A DNA stretch of 64,000 bases from Citrifermentans bemidjiense Bem (GTDB lineage: Bacteria > Desulfobacterota > Desulfuromonadia > Geobacterales > Geobacteraceae). Position 1 is the first letter of the stretch. Each line of letters begins with the position of its first letter. Shown here in pieces: positions 8,333 to 19,917 of this stretch. Under the pieces are notes generated by a model. It searched no databases. It worked only from the letters and a program-made list of their open reading frames with translations, and was not told the DNA's origin. A program made the position numbers and the translations under genes. The stretch is taken from the NCBI RefSeq assembly GCF_000020725.1, contig NC_011146.1, positions 496,001-560,000 on the forward strand. Direction: 5' to 3'.

Positions 8333-8992
8333 TTATGCGGAAGGAACTTTAACTGCGGGCCAGAGGGCGGTGATGCCGTTGATGACGTACTGTACGGCGA
8401 TGAAGGCGAGGATGAGGCCGATTATCCTTACCGCTACTTTCATCCCCAGTTCCCCGAAGATGCGGGCCAGCTCGTCGGCCCAGTGCAGCAGCAGGTAGGC
8501 CGCTGAAAAAACTATGACCGCCCCGCCGATGAGGATCAGCACGGAAAGGGCGTCGCTTGCCTGGCTGGAAAAAACGAGGCAGGTGACGATGGCACCGGGG
8601 CCGGCGAGCAGGGGAATGGCCAGCGGGGTGACGGAGACGTCCTCTTTCTTCTCGGCCAGGCGTTCTTCCTTGCTGCTGGTCTGGGTGCCGGTCGGGTTGC
8701 CGTAAAGAAGTTCCAAGGCGATGACAAAGAGCAGCAACCCTCCGCTTATCTGCACCGCTGAAGTGTTGATGGCGAAGTATCTCAGCAGGGACGGGCCTGC
8801 TACCAGAAAGAAGACGATGGCCAGAAGGCCTATCGAGCAGCCGCGTCGCGCTATGGACCTGCGTTCCTGCTTTGTGTGGGAGACGGTGATGGCGAGAAAG
8901 ATCGGGACGGCCGCGAGAGGATCGACGATCACGAAGAGCTGGACCACGAATACTATCAACTGTTCCATGTGAGTTGCCGCGCTCTGTATCAT
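8333..8992 (-). CDS. MarC-family integral membrane protein
   Basis: The 219-residue protein has six hydrophobic segments. It carries the family signatures QLFVIVDPLAAVPIFLAIT near the N-terminus and TPLAIPLLAGPGAIVT near residue 125, the inverted-repeat motifs of the MarC/UPF0056 family. The transport substrate of this family is unknown, and the old multiple-antibiotic-resistance link has not held up. The ATG at 8992 follows GGAGG by about 8 nt. The frame extends upstream to 9064 but that start has no binding site. The gene ends in a long terminator hairpin. Confidence 0.85.
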   Translation of the reverse strand: MIQSAATHMEQLIVFVVQLFVIVDPLAAVPIFLAITVSHTKQERRSIARRGCSIGLLAIVFFLVAGPSLLRYFAINTSAVQISGGLLLFVIALELLYGNPTGTQTSSKEERLAEKKEDVSVTPLAIPLLAGPGAIVTCLVFSSQASDALSVLILIGGAVIVFSAAYLLLHWADELARIFGELGMKVAVRIIGLILAFIAVQYVINGITALWPAVKVPSA

Positions 8993-9087
8993 CGACTTTT
9001 CCTCCACCAGGAAAAGCTTTCCACAAAAAGCGGAATGTACAAGGGGAGCTGACGAATGACTCAAGACGCATCAATGATGAGGCAATG

Positions 9088-11955
<2,868 letters not shown>

Positions 11956-12101
11956 GTGCAATTTCCCCGGCCGGCCTGTGTGCAAAACGATAATTTACGG
12001 GAGCTTCCTTCTACGCTTATCGGCATCAGGCGAGGGAAATACAGGGGAAAGTAATTCATCTGCCAGCCCAGGGAAACCAGGGAAAATCAGGAAATGGAAA
12101 G

Positions 12102-12124
12102 GGGGAGCACGATATCTGCTCCCC
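12102..12124 (-). terminator. Hairpin terminator after the ABC ATPase gene
   Basis: GGGGAGCA (12102-12109) pairs with TGCTCCCC (12117-12124). On the minus strand it follows the ATPase stop by 17 nt and runs into CCCTTTCC, a weak T-tract. Confidence 0.65.
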
Positions 12125-12141
12125 ATTCGTTTATTTACCCT

Positions 12142-13455
12142 TTACCCCTGCTCGCCGCTGGCGGGGTTCTCCAGGCTGAGGATGCCCGAGCCCTCGTCGT
12201 AGGCGAAGAGCTCGGCGTAGCGCCCCCACTCGATGGCTACCTGCAGCACCGTCTCCGCGGTCTCTTCGCTGAAGAAGTCTTCCAGTTCGCGCAGGAATCG
12301 GTCTTCCTTGGCGCGGTTTCCCGGCCGGTCGTCGAGCACGCGCCGGATGTGGGCGGCAAGTGCTACGTGCCGCACCAGATGCTCGGCGAAGATCTCCTTG
12401 CGGCGCAGGATGTCGGCGTCGACGTAACTCCTGCCGGAGGCGGTGAGGTCGGCGTCACCGCCTTCGATGCGGGCCAGGTTGAGTATGTCGAGCGCCTCCA
12501 GAAGCGGGAAGAGCTGGTCCACACCGAAACCCATCTGGTCGGCGAGTTCGGGGAGGTCGGCCTTGCCGTTGTACGGTTCGGCGGCCAGCGCCTCCAAAAG
12601 GCCGGAGAGCTGGTTCACGTGCGCCTCTGGTAGGAGGTAAGAGATGGGGACCGCCTCCACCTTGCCGGCGGCGCGGGAGCGCTGGGTCATCTGGCCGTAC
12701 ACCGTGTCGACCAATTGCCTGAAAAGAGGGGCGTCGCGGTCGCGGGGATGGGCGAGCGGAATCTTGATCTCGGAGACGACGCGGCCGGGGTTGCTCCCGA
12801 GGATGATGATCCGGTCCGCCAGAAGGACCGCCTCCTCGATGTTGTGGGATACCAGCAGTATCCCTTTCGTCGGGATGCGCCGCTCCAGCCAGAGCTCGAT
12901 CAGGTCGGTGCGAAGCGTCTCCGCGGTGAGGACGTCGAGCGCAGAGAAAGGCTCATCCATCAAAAGAAGCGTCGGCTCGACGACCAGCGCCCGGGCGAAA
13001 CCTACCCGCTGCCGCATTCCGCCGGAGAGTTCCTTCGGGTAGGCGGATTCGAAGCCGTCCAGGCCGATCAGGTCGATCGCCTCCAGTGCGCGCCTTCTGC
13101 GTTCGGCCTGCGGCACCCCCATGGCGTCGAGCCCAAGCTCCACGTTTTCCAGCACGGTGAGCCAAGGGAAAAGGGCGAAGCTCTGGAACACCATGGCGAG
13201 CCCCTGCGTGGGGCCGGTGATAGGTTTGCCGCAGTAAAGGGCCTCTCCGCTGCCGGGCTGCGCGAGGCCTGAGATGATCCGCAAGAGCGTCGACTTGCCG
13301 GAGCCGGAGCGCCCTAAAAGCGCGACGATCTCCCCATCTGCGATGGTGAGGTTTACCCCGTCCAGCACCAGGTGCTCGCCCGAGTCGGACTTCTTGTACG
13401 ACTTTCTTATGTTGCTCAGCTTGAGCAGCGGAACTTTATTGTCTGTCGCTTCCAT
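12142..13455 (-). CDS. ABC transporter ATP-binding protein with AAA-associated C-terminal domain (NitT/TauT type)
   Basis: The first 250 residues form a nitrate/sulfonate/taurine-type ABC ATPase: Walker A GRSGSGKST near residue 48, Q-loop in MVFQSFALFP, signature LSGGMRQRVGFARAL and Walker B LLLMDEPFSALD. Residues about 285-430 form the AAA-associated C-terminal domain found in a subset of these ATPases, which probably has a regulatory role. The gene starts 12 nt after the fused permease stop, so they form one operon. No binding-protein gene is present here, which is unusual for a NitT/TauT importer. The M-box RNA upstream of the permease suggests control by Mg2+. Confidence 0.9.
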   Translation of the reverse strand: MEATDNKVPLLKLSNIRKSYKKSDSGEHLVLDGVNLTIADGEIVALLGRSGSGKSTLLRIISGLAQPGSGEALYCGKPITGPTQGLAMVFQSFALFPWLTVLENVELGLDAMGVPQAERRRRALEAIDLIGLDGFESAYPKELSGGMRQRVGFARALVVEPTLLLMDEPFSALDVLTAETLRTDLIELWLERRIPTKGILLVSHNIEEAVLLADRIIILGSNPGRVVSEIKIPLAHPRDRDAPLFRQLVDTVYGQMTQRSRAAGKVEAVPISYLLPEAHVNQLSGLLEALAAEPYNGKADLPELADQMGFGVDQLFPLLEALDILNLARIEGGDADLTASGRSYVDADILRRKEIFAEHLVRHVALAAHIRRVLDDRPGNRAKEDRFLRELEDFFSEETAETVLQVAIEWGRYAELFAYDEGSGILSLENPASGEQG

Positions 13456-13467
13456 CCTTCTTCTCCT

Positions 13468-15204
13468 CTAGCCGAGCCGGTAGCGGGTCTGGCTGACGGT
13501 GAACAGCCGCTCCCAGAAAAACCGGTTCAGTACCAAGACGTAAATACTCATGACTGCTATGCCCAGGGCGATGCGGGGGTAATCCCCTTTCTCGGTCCAG
13601 ATGGCGATGTACGACCCGAGACCGGTTGCGGTAAGGGTCGTATTCCCCCAGGTGACGATCTCGGCGACGATGCTGGCGTTCCAGGTCCCCCCTGCAGCGG
13701 TGACGAGCCCGGTGACAAGCGATGGGAAAATGCCGGGGAGAAGCAGCGTTTTCCAAAGCTTCCACCCGGAGACGCCGAAGTTGCGGGCCGCCTCGCGCAG
13801 GTCGGTAGGGATGGCCGAGGCGCCGCCGATCACGTTGAAAAGGATGTACCACTGAGTCCCCAGGATCATCAGCGGGGCGGTCCAGATCTCCGGTGAGAGG
13901 TGGTAGTGGACCATGAAGAAGACCGCCACCGGGAAGAAAAGGTTCGCGGGGAACGCGGCCAGAAACTGCGCCAGGGGCTGGACTCTCGTCGCCCATTTCG
14001 GGTTGAGCCCGATATACACCCCGATGGGTACCCAGATCAGGCTGGCGATGATCAAAAGCACCGTGACCCGAACCAGGGTCAGGAAGCCGAGATAGAAGAC
14101 CTTCCAAATTTCGGCGCCGTCTACCTCTCCCCCGACGAACTGGACCAAAAGCCACGCGCCCCCGGCGACGCCAATGGCTAGAAGCGCGTTCCAGGCAATT
14201 TCCTGCGCCTTGGGGATCGTGGCCTGCGTTGCGTCACGGAAGCTCGCGCGCTGCTTTCTCCTGGGGAGCAGGTCGGTGAGCCGGATCCACCGGTTGACCA
14301 GGAAACGTCCGGCGGCGCGCAGGAGCCTCGCGCGCTGGAACAGGGTCAGCACCCAGGAGCCGCTTCCCTCGCCGCTTTCGGTCGTTTCGAACTTGAACTT
14401 GTCGGCCCAGGCCACCATGGGGCGAAAGAGCAGCTGGTCGTAGACGAGGATCACCAGCAGCATGGTCAAAAGCGCCCAGCCGATGGCGGAGAGGCTGCGG
14501 TAGTGGATGGCCTGCGCCACGTAGGAGCCTATCCCGGGGAGGGTTACCGAAGTCTTCCCCACCGTGATCGCCTCCGACGCCACCACGAAGAACCATCCCC
14601 CCGAGACCGACATCATCATGTTCCAGATCAAGGGGGGCATGGCGAAGGGGGCATCCAGCTTCCAGAAGCGCTGCCAGGGAGAGAGCCCGAAGAGGACCGA
14701 GGCCTCGCTCAGGTCGGAGGGGATGGTCTTTAGCGACTGGTAAAAGCTGAAGGCCATGTTCCAGGCCTGGGAGGTGAAGATGGCGAAGATGGCGGCGCAC
14801 TCCACCCCGAGAAGTTTTCCAGGGAACATGGCGATGAAGCCGGTGACGGTGACCGAGAGAAAGCCGAGGATGGGGACCGACTGGAGTATGTTCAAAAGCG
14901 GAACGAGTATCCGCTCGGCGCGGCGGCTCTTCGCCGCGAGCGTTCCGTAGCTGAAGGTGAAAAGGAGCGAAAACGCCAGTGCCGCCGCCATGCGCAAGAC
15001 GGTGCGCAGCGCGTACTCGGGGAGGTTAACGGGGTCGAGCGAAAGGGGGATCTGCTCACCCGGCATATAGGGTATCCCCATCTCGCGGCTGCCCCAGGCA
15101 AAGAGCGTGACGAGCCCCATGACCATGAGAAAGGCGGCCAGGTCCCAAAAGTTGGGAGCGGCTCTTCCTGTTGTTTTACTGAACGGTGTCGACCGGTTGG
15201 CCAT
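13468..15204 (-). CDS. Fused double-domain ABC transporter permease (NitT/TauT type)
   Basis: The 578-residue protein carries two BPD_transp_1 permease domains in tandem (about residues 60-270 and 365-570), joined by a basic linker near 290-330. Each half has an EAA-type coupling segment (FGLSPWQRFWKLDAPFAMPP and FGVSGWKLWKTLLLPGIFPS). The ATG at 15204 follows GGAGGAAG. Fusing both permeases gives a full translocation pore with the ATPase encoded 12 nt downstream. The 345-nt leader and the M-box upstream place it under apparent Mg2+ riboswitch control. That is not the usual regulation of nitrate, sulfonate or taurine importers, so the substrate may be different. Confidence 0.9.
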   Translation of the reverse strand: MANRSTPFSKTTGRAAPNFWDLAAFLMVMGLVTLFAWGSREMGIPYMPGEQIPLSLDPVNLPEYALRTVLRMAAALAFSLLFTFSYGTLAAKSRRAERILVPLLNILQSVPILGFLSVTVTGFIAMFPGKLLGVECAAIFAIFTSQAWNMAFSFYQSLKTIPSDLSEASVLFGLSPWQRFWKLDAPFAMPPLIWNMMMSVSGGWFFVVASEAITVGKTSVTLPGIGSYVAQAIHYRSLSAIGWALLTMLLVILVYDQLLFRPMVAWADKFKFETTESGEGSGSWVLTLFQRARLLRAAGRFLVNRWIRLTDLLPRRKQRASFRDATQATIPKAQEIAWNALLAIGVAGGAWLLVQFVGGEVDGAEIWKVFYLGFLTLVRVTVLLIIASLIWVPIGVYIGLNPKWATRVQPLAQFLAAFPANLFFPVAVFFMVHYHLSPEIWTAPLMILGTQWYILFNVIGGASAIPTDLREAARNFGVSGWKLWKTLLLPGIFPSLVTGLVTAAGGTWNASIVAEIVTWGNTTLTATGLGSYIAIWTEKGDYPRIALGIAVMSIYVLVLNRFFWERLFTVSQTRYRLG

Positions 15205-15549
15205 CCTGCTTCCTCCGTGCTGCCGGATACTCTACCCCTTTTGCGTAAAGGCGCAGCTATCCGGACGCGGGTCGTCCTGGCCTCATGCCGGAGCACGCGC
15301 GGACAGACCCCTACTGCCGATGCGCTCAAGCATCGCACAGTGAGAATGATTAATTGACGGAAGTCGGGAAACAGGTCCCTGGACTCCTCGCTTCGGCTGT
15401 TCCCCGCGGCGCGGCAGGAGAACCGGAAGCAGGCCCAGGTTAGGGGGGAAGCTTCGGAAAGGCTACTGCCGGAACTGCGGGATGAGTAAGTGATAGTCGC
15501 TACTATGACTGTCCAATGTGAAAAACCACCACCTTTTTTGTCGTGATAT
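15205..15549. other. Leader between M-box terminator and permease gene
   Basis: These 345 bases contain no convincing gene. They hold a small hairpin (GATGCGCTCAAGCATC, 15319-15334), an AT-rich patch around 15340-15355, and the permease ribosome binding site just upstream of 15204. A second promoter here cannot be excluded. Confidence 0.4.
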
Positions 15550-15583
15550 GAAAAAGCAAAAGGCCATGGGGGACCATGGCCTT
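15550..15583 (-). terminator. Intrinsic terminator of the M-box expression platform
   Basis: AAGGCCATGG pairs with CCATGGCCTT (15560-15569 with 15574-15583), a perfect 10-bp stem with a 4-nt loop. On the minus strand it is followed by TTTGCTTTTTC. It lies 12 nt downstream of the M-box aptamer, the usual place for a riboswitch-controlled terminator. Confidence 0.88.
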
Positions 15584-15594
15584 ATTTCTGGCGC

Positions 15595-15762
15595 GGATTC
15601 CCCTCTCGTAGGTTTTCGGCAGTGCGCAACGTAGGTCCCGGGGGACCAGCTACCTTGGGTCAAGCCTTAAGCCGGCAAGACCTGGTCTACCCGTTGGCGT
15701 CTTTCGACGTTTCCGGGCAGTAGCCTGTGTTTGAGCAAACGCCTCATCGTAACGAGGAACCC
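15595..15762 (-). ncRNA. M-box (ykoK leader) Mg2+ riboswitch aptamer
   Basis: Read on the minus strand the RNA contains the M-box core in order. GATGAGGC comes first, then GGCTACTGCCCGGAAACGTC, then GAAAGACGCCAACGGGTAGAC, then CTTAAGG, a variable arm, and CACTGCCGAAAACCTACGAG near the 3' end. These match the conserved blocks of the Bacillus mgtE leader (CUGCUGCCC, CAAAGACGCCAAUGGGU, AGUGCUAAAGCUCUACGA). The ends close in a P1 helix: GGGUUCC/GGAAUCC plus UCGU/ACGA. In this family Mg2+ binding favours the following terminator. The downstream gene on the same strand is the fused ABC permease, not a standard mgtE, mgtA or corA gene. Confidence 0.9.
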
Positions 15763-15795
15763 GTCCTGTTTATACCGACCCTCGCGGAATGTCAA

Positions 15796-18378
15796 CTAAA
15801 GGATTTTTATCAGTATCGCGGTGGCGCCGAGGATGAGCAGCCGGTGCCGGAGCAGCGCCGCCGGCGGGAGCCCGTCCAGGCGCTGCAGCCGGGCCAGCAC
15901 CACCCAGGAAAAGAGCGCCGCCAAAAGGATAATCGGGTAGATGAGCAGGCGCAGCGTCCCAAGTTCCGGGGTGAGCGCCGTGGCATCGAGGAAATTTTCC
16001 GCTCCCAGGGCCGAAACGGCGAGCGGGACCAGCCTGGCGCCCCCCTCCACCAGCGGACGGAAGAAGATCAGGAATAGACCCGCGGCGGCGAGAGGGAGGT
16101 AGGCGAGCCCGCTGCTGGTGAAGACGGAACGCCAGCGGGCGCCGCGCACAGCCACCGAAGCGATGAGGGCAAGGAAGGTGAACCCGGCGACGAGGCAAAG
16201 CGCCAGCAGGTAGTCCTCCAGGGTCCAGAGGGTGCGCGGGAAGAGTTCCGGTTGCCGCCCGGCCAAAAGCGGGGTCCCCTTGGCGGCGATCACCGCGCCC
16301 AGCAGGGTGACGCTGAAAAACGCCTCCCTGAAGCCGCGCCGGGCCTTGTTGAACACGCCGCAGGTCGGGTTCCTCAGGTCGAGCTGCATCGAGTGGTGCG
16401 GACAGTTGCGGACGCAGTTGAGACAGAGGACGCAGTGGTCGGAGCTGTCGACGCCGGAGGGGTGCAGCCCCATGGGGCAGGCCTTCTCCTTGATGCAGTC
16501 GTCCACCCGGCACCTGCTCAGGCAGACGTTGTGGTTGCTGTGCATCTCCAGCGGCGAGATGCGCGATACGAGGCTCACGATGCGCCCCAGCGGGCAGAGG
16601 AACTTGCACCAGCCGCGACGGCCGATCACCAGGTCGGCGCTCACCGTCGCCGTCAGCATGCCGCTCAGCAACAGCCCCGTGGCCGCTGCGTGGGAGAACA
16701 TCCCGGTCGCCTGCTCCATCAGGAGGATCAGCACCAGTGCGGCGAAACTGAGCGACGGCCCGAAACTGCGCAGCCACGGTGCCGGGTCGCGCACCACACG
16801 GCTGGTGACCCCAAGCCGTTCGCCGATCGCTTCCATCGGACAGAAGCTGCACCAGCCGCGGGCGAAGAGGAAAGCGGTGAGTATCAGCGCGGGCCATCCC
16901 AGGGTCCAGGCCGCAAGGTTCGCCGCGTTGTCCGAAGCGGGGCCGAGCAGGGTGTACAGGGTGATCAGCAGGAACGCCGGTACGGTCAGCCAGCGCAGCA
17001 CCTTCGGGAAACGCGGGTTCCAGGCGAGCCGCTCCAGGGAGGGAAGCGTCAAGAGGTTGAAGCGGCCGTCCTCGAAGGGGTGCCCCTGGAGGGAGATGTG
17101 CTCGGGCTGAATCTCCGTGTCGCTGCAGACCACCACGGCGCGGCTCACGACCTGGTACAGTTCGGTGGCGTTGAGGGGCCAGTCGTGGTCTACCAGGCGG
17201 TTCAGGGCGTCTTGGGAGAGCCGGCGCACGTTGCGGTTGTGCTTGGCGTTGAGAGAGGCGAGGAGGCTCTTCGCGATGACGGGGATGTCCTTCTTGCGCT
17301 CGCGCAGCGGGGCTAACTCCACGGTTTCGCCGCAGAGCTTTCGGTACAGCTCTCCGTTGAACTTGCCGCTGTCGATCAGGGGCTCCAGGGCCTTGCCGCT
17401 GGTGGCTATGATCCTCACCCGGGCGCTGCGTAGTTTGGTCTCGCCCCTTCTGGTGAAGTGCCCGGTGTCGAGGAAATCGACCAGCTCCTCCTGCACCGCA
17501 AGGGCCAGGCAGTCGACGTTGCGCAGGATCATGTCGCCCCCTGCGGCAAGCTCGATCATCCCCCTTCTCACCCGCCGCGCATAGACCGCCCCCTGCGAAG
17601 CATGGCCGAAAAGCGCCGCCTCCTGGGCGAGACCTAGCAGCACACCCCTTTGGGAGGCGCCCTCGGCTGGCTCGTTTTCCTCTTCCAGTACCGGCGGGGG
17701 GGAGGCGCAGTCCAGGAAAAGGACGGGGCGGTCGGCTTCGCTGTGGAAGTGGATCAGCCGGGCGGCGAGATCCTTCCAGGTGCCGGGCTCGCCCAGGATG
17801 AGGACGTGGCTGCGGGTGCCGCCCAGCTGCTGCAGGCGTTGGTTTAAAAGGCGCACCCAGTGCGAGGCGCCGGGGAACTGGCCGAACTCGGGAAGCAACT
17901 GCCAGCCGATGATGTTGGTGATCACCTCGCGGTGTTCGCTTTCCTCGCGCTGGTGGCGGTGCGCCCAGCTACCCAGCTGCGCCGCGAAGATCCGGCTCAG
18001 GTTGGCGTAGAGCGCGGGGATTTGGTCCAGAAGCTCTTCGAAATCCTCCCGGGAGAGCCGTGCCGCCTGGACCTCGGTGATCGCCCTCACGTCGGCGGAG
18101 CGCTTCTCGTCGGTCAGGATGGCGCGCTCCCCGATGACGTTGCCGATGCCGAGTTCGGTGAGGGTCAGCACCTGCCCCCCTTCGTCCAGGAGTTCCACCC
18201 TGATCCTTCCGGCGAGGATGACGTAGAGTTCCAGCGCCGGCTCGTTCCTGGAAAGGATGATCTGACCCGGCGCGAACTCGCGCAGCTGCAGGTGTCGGGC
18301 GATGCGGTCCAGCTGCTCCCGGTTGAGTGTGCTGAAAAGGCGGATGCCGGAAATGGTTTCAGAGCTTATTGCCGCCAC
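15796..18378 (-). CDS. cNMP-binding / degenerate sigma54-AAA / polyferredoxin membrane fusion protein
   Basis: The 860-residue protein joins three modules. Residues about 10-130 are a CRP-like cyclic-nucleotide-binding fold. Residues about 150-430 resemble the AAA+ domain of sigma54 activators, but key motifs are altered. Walker A reads GEPGTWKD (196-203), the GAFTGA loop is replaced by SQGAVYAR (261-268), and the Walker B acidic pair is lost (MILRNVD). From about 455 a membrane domain like NapH/NosR/RdxA carries CxxC pairs at Cys510/Cys513 and Cys591/Cys595 and two ferredoxin-like clusters (Cys619-Cys634; Cys649, 652, 655, 659). Further membrane segments run to the end. There is no DNA-binding helix-turn-helix. 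The GTG start follows AGGAG by 7 nt. It is probably a redox-linked membrane protein rather than a working sigma54 activator. Confidence 0.85.
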   Translation of the reverse strand: MAAISSETISGIRLFSTLNREQLDRIARHLQLREFAPGQIILSRNEPALELYVILAGRIRVELLDEGGQVLTLTELGIGNVIGERAILTDEKRSADVRAITEVQAARLSREDFEELLDQIPALYANLSRIFAAQLGSWAHRHQREESEHREVITNIIGWQLLPEFGQFPGASHWVRLLNQRLQQLGGTRSHVLILGEPGTWKDLAARLIHFHSEADRPVLFLDCASPPPVLEEENEPAEGASQRGVLLGLAQEAALFGHASQGAVYARRVRRGMIELAAGGDMILRNVDCLALAVQEELVDFLDTGHFTRRGETKLRSARVRIIATSGKALEPLIDSGKFNGELYRKLCGETVELAPLRERKKDIPVIAKSLLASLNAKHNRNVRRLSQDALNRLVDHDWPLNATELYQVVSRAVVVCSDTEIQPEHISLQGHPFEDGRFNLLTLPSLERLAWNPRFPKVLRWLTVPAFLLITLYTLLGPASDNAANLAAWTLGWPALILTAFLFARGWCSFCPMEAIGERLGVTSRVVRDPAPWLRSFGPSLSFAALVLILLMEQATGMFSHAAATGLLLSGMLTATVSADLVIGRRGWCKFLCPLGRIVSLVSRISPLEMHSNHNVCLSRCRVDDCIKEKACPMGLHPSGVDSSDHCVLCLNCVRNCPHHSMQLDLRNPTCGVFNKARRGFREAFFSVTLLGAVIAAKGTPLLAGRQPELFPRTLWTLEDYLLALCLVAGFTFLALIASVAVRGARWRSVFTSSGLAYLPLAAAGLFLIFFRPLVEGGARLVPLAVSALGAENFLDATALTPELGTLRLLIYPIILLAALFSWVVLARLQRLDGLPPAALLRHRLLILGATAILIKIL

Positions 18379-18509
18379 ATGTTCTCCTAAGATTGAAAGG
18401 GAAGCAGATGGTAGCGCAAAAGCCGCTGTAGCTTCAAATGTGTATACCGGGTGTATACCGTGCAGGGGGGGGAGGGGGGCAAAGAAGGGGGGGCAGGTTC
18501 AGCGCTATC

Positions 18510-18606
18510 CGTCCCCCCTCCCCCGGCGGGAGGGGGTTAGGGGGTGGGGGTAGGTGCCACCTTTCGAGCTGCTGGCGAGTTCACCCACCCCCCTGCCCCC
18601 TCCCGT
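18510..18606. repeat. C-rich dispersed repeat, copy B (interrupted by IS481 element)
   Basis: The block order CCTCCCCCGGCGGGAGG, GGGGGTAGGTGCCACC, then GCTGGCGAGTTCACCCAC matches copies A and C. The right-hand part continues after the insertion element at 19876 (CCCGTCAAGGGAGGGGG). The IS therefore split one C-rich palindrome. Confidence 0.85.
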
Positions 18607-19875
18607 TGTATGGACCGGGGTCAAGGTTTACAGTTGTTCGGGGACATGGTTTACACTTTTTGTTCTTTGAGATCGACTTCTGCGATTTTCTGGCTGCAGA
18701 AATAAACGCCATATTCGCCATCGCGTATGGTTGGCCGAAATGCCACCGGCTGCCCCCTGAGCGCCTTCGCGAGGCGCACACATCGGCCTTTGAATGACAC
18801 CTTACCCTCGGCCTGGACCTTTCGGATCTCGTCGTCTGGGGCGTACTGAATCTCGGGCAGTATTTCTGAGTAAGTCCGCCGGCTAGGCTTATAACGCGTC
18901 ATCGGAGTTTCCATACCTAGTGATTCGTGTGGGCGCTCCAAGTTGTAGCAATGCCTGAAGGTGTCGAATCTAAGCTGGCAGTCAGCTAGGTCTTCGAAGA
19001 CTCTTCCAGCGATTGCTTCTGCAACCAGAGTTCTGTGAAACCGCTCGTCCTTACCCTGTGTTTGAGGATGATAGGGGCGAGAGTGGCTGACCCGTATCTC
19101 GTTTCTGATAAGCCAGACCGTTAATGGCGTAAGGTCGTTGTATTGATCGTTACCCCATGGGCTGCCATTGTCCATGGTCATTCGATATGGCAATCCATAT
19201 TGCCTGAATGCCTCAATCAAAGCAGCTTTAACCGTTTCTGTTCGCTCATTGGCACAGGCTACAAGCACCACACTAAACCGGGAATGGTCATCCAGAACAG
19301 TCAACGGATGACAGCGACCATGATGCTTCATCGGAATACTGCCCTTGAAATCCATCTGCCATAGGTCGTTTGGGTATGGGTGCTCGAACCGTTGGAAAGC
19401 AGTATGTTTATCTGACTCAGCTGGATCAATGCAGCCGTTGCGGCGCAAGATTGCTGTTATGGTCGAAGGTACAGGCACCCCCTGATGCCCAAGTTTTTCA
19501 AGACGCTTACGTAGCTTACGTGCTCCCCAAGCCTGATGTTCTTCGCGAAGCTTGAGAATAGCATCTTCGGTCGCAGTGACCGTCTTATGTGGACAGGTCA
19601 GTGGCTTGCGAGATAAGTCAATTAGGCCTTCGACGCCGGTTTCAAGGAACCTGCTAATCCATTTGTAGCCGGTCGGACGGCTGATGTTAAAGCGTTTGCA
19701 AAGGAAGGCTATGTTGCTGCCTTCCTGCAACGCCAAATGAACGAACTCGAATCTCAGGGTCATAGTATCCACCGGTCGCCAAGGCATGGTCTCCCTCCTC
19801 CGAGGAAAGGTCATTCTTGGCAAAAGTGTTAACTATGTCCCCGAACATTTGTAAACCATGTCCCCAGTCTATACA
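18607..19875 (-). mobile_element. IS481-family insertion sequence, complete, with 5-bp target duplication
   Basis: The element is 1,269 bp. Its ends are long imperfect inverted repeats of about 50 bp: the left begins TGTATGGACCGGGGTCA and the right, read inward, begins TGTATAGACTGGGGACA. Each end contains two tandem GGGGACATGGTTTACA-like boxes 23 bp apart, probably transposase binding sites. CCCGT flanks the element on both sides (18602-18606 and 19876-19880), a 5-bp target duplication. The single transposase gene is intact, so the element may still be mobile. Confidence 0.93.
18651..19787 (-). CDS. IS481-family transposase
   Basis: The 378-residue protein has an N-terminal helix-turn-helix region (NIAFLCKRFNISRPTGYKWI). 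A DDE integrase core follows, with LWQMDFKG (first D), LTVLDDHSRFSVV (second D region), and MTMDNGSPWG then HPQTQGKDERFHRT (catalytic E in the family's QTQGKDER motif). The C-terminal end carries the usual beta-rich tail. The ATG at 19787 follows AGGAGG; an upstream TTG at 19823 is in frame but less likely. The stop lies within the left terminal repeat region, as usual for compact IS elements. Confidence 0.93.
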   Translation of the reverse strand: MPWRPVDTMTLRFEFVHLALQEGSNIAFLCKRFNISRPTGYKWISRFLETGVEGLIDLSRKPLTCPHKTVTATEDAILKLREEHQAWGARKLRKRLEKLGHQGVPVPSTITAILRRNGCIDPAESDKHTAFQRFEHPYPNDLWQMDFKGSIPMKHHGRCHPLTVLDDHSRFSVVLVACANERTETVKAALIEAFRQYGLPYRMTMDNGSPWGNDQYNDLTPLTVWLIRNEIRVSHSRPYHPQTQGKDERFHRTLVAEAIAGRVFEDLADCQLRFDTFRHCYNLERPHESLGMETPMTRYKPSRRTYSEILPEIQYAPDDEIRKVQAEGKVSFKGRCVRLAKALRGQPVAFRPTIRDGEYGVYFCSQKIAEVDLKEQKV

Positions 19876-19917
19876 CCCGTCAAGGGAGGGGGAGAGCTGG
19901 AACGACGCTGGGGCAGG

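Noticed and set aside
15338-15356. Fur-box-like sequence (GAGAATGATTAATTG) upstream of the fused permease
   Set aside because: Only one half matches the 19-bp consensus; the second half is degenerate. The M-box is the better-supported control element.
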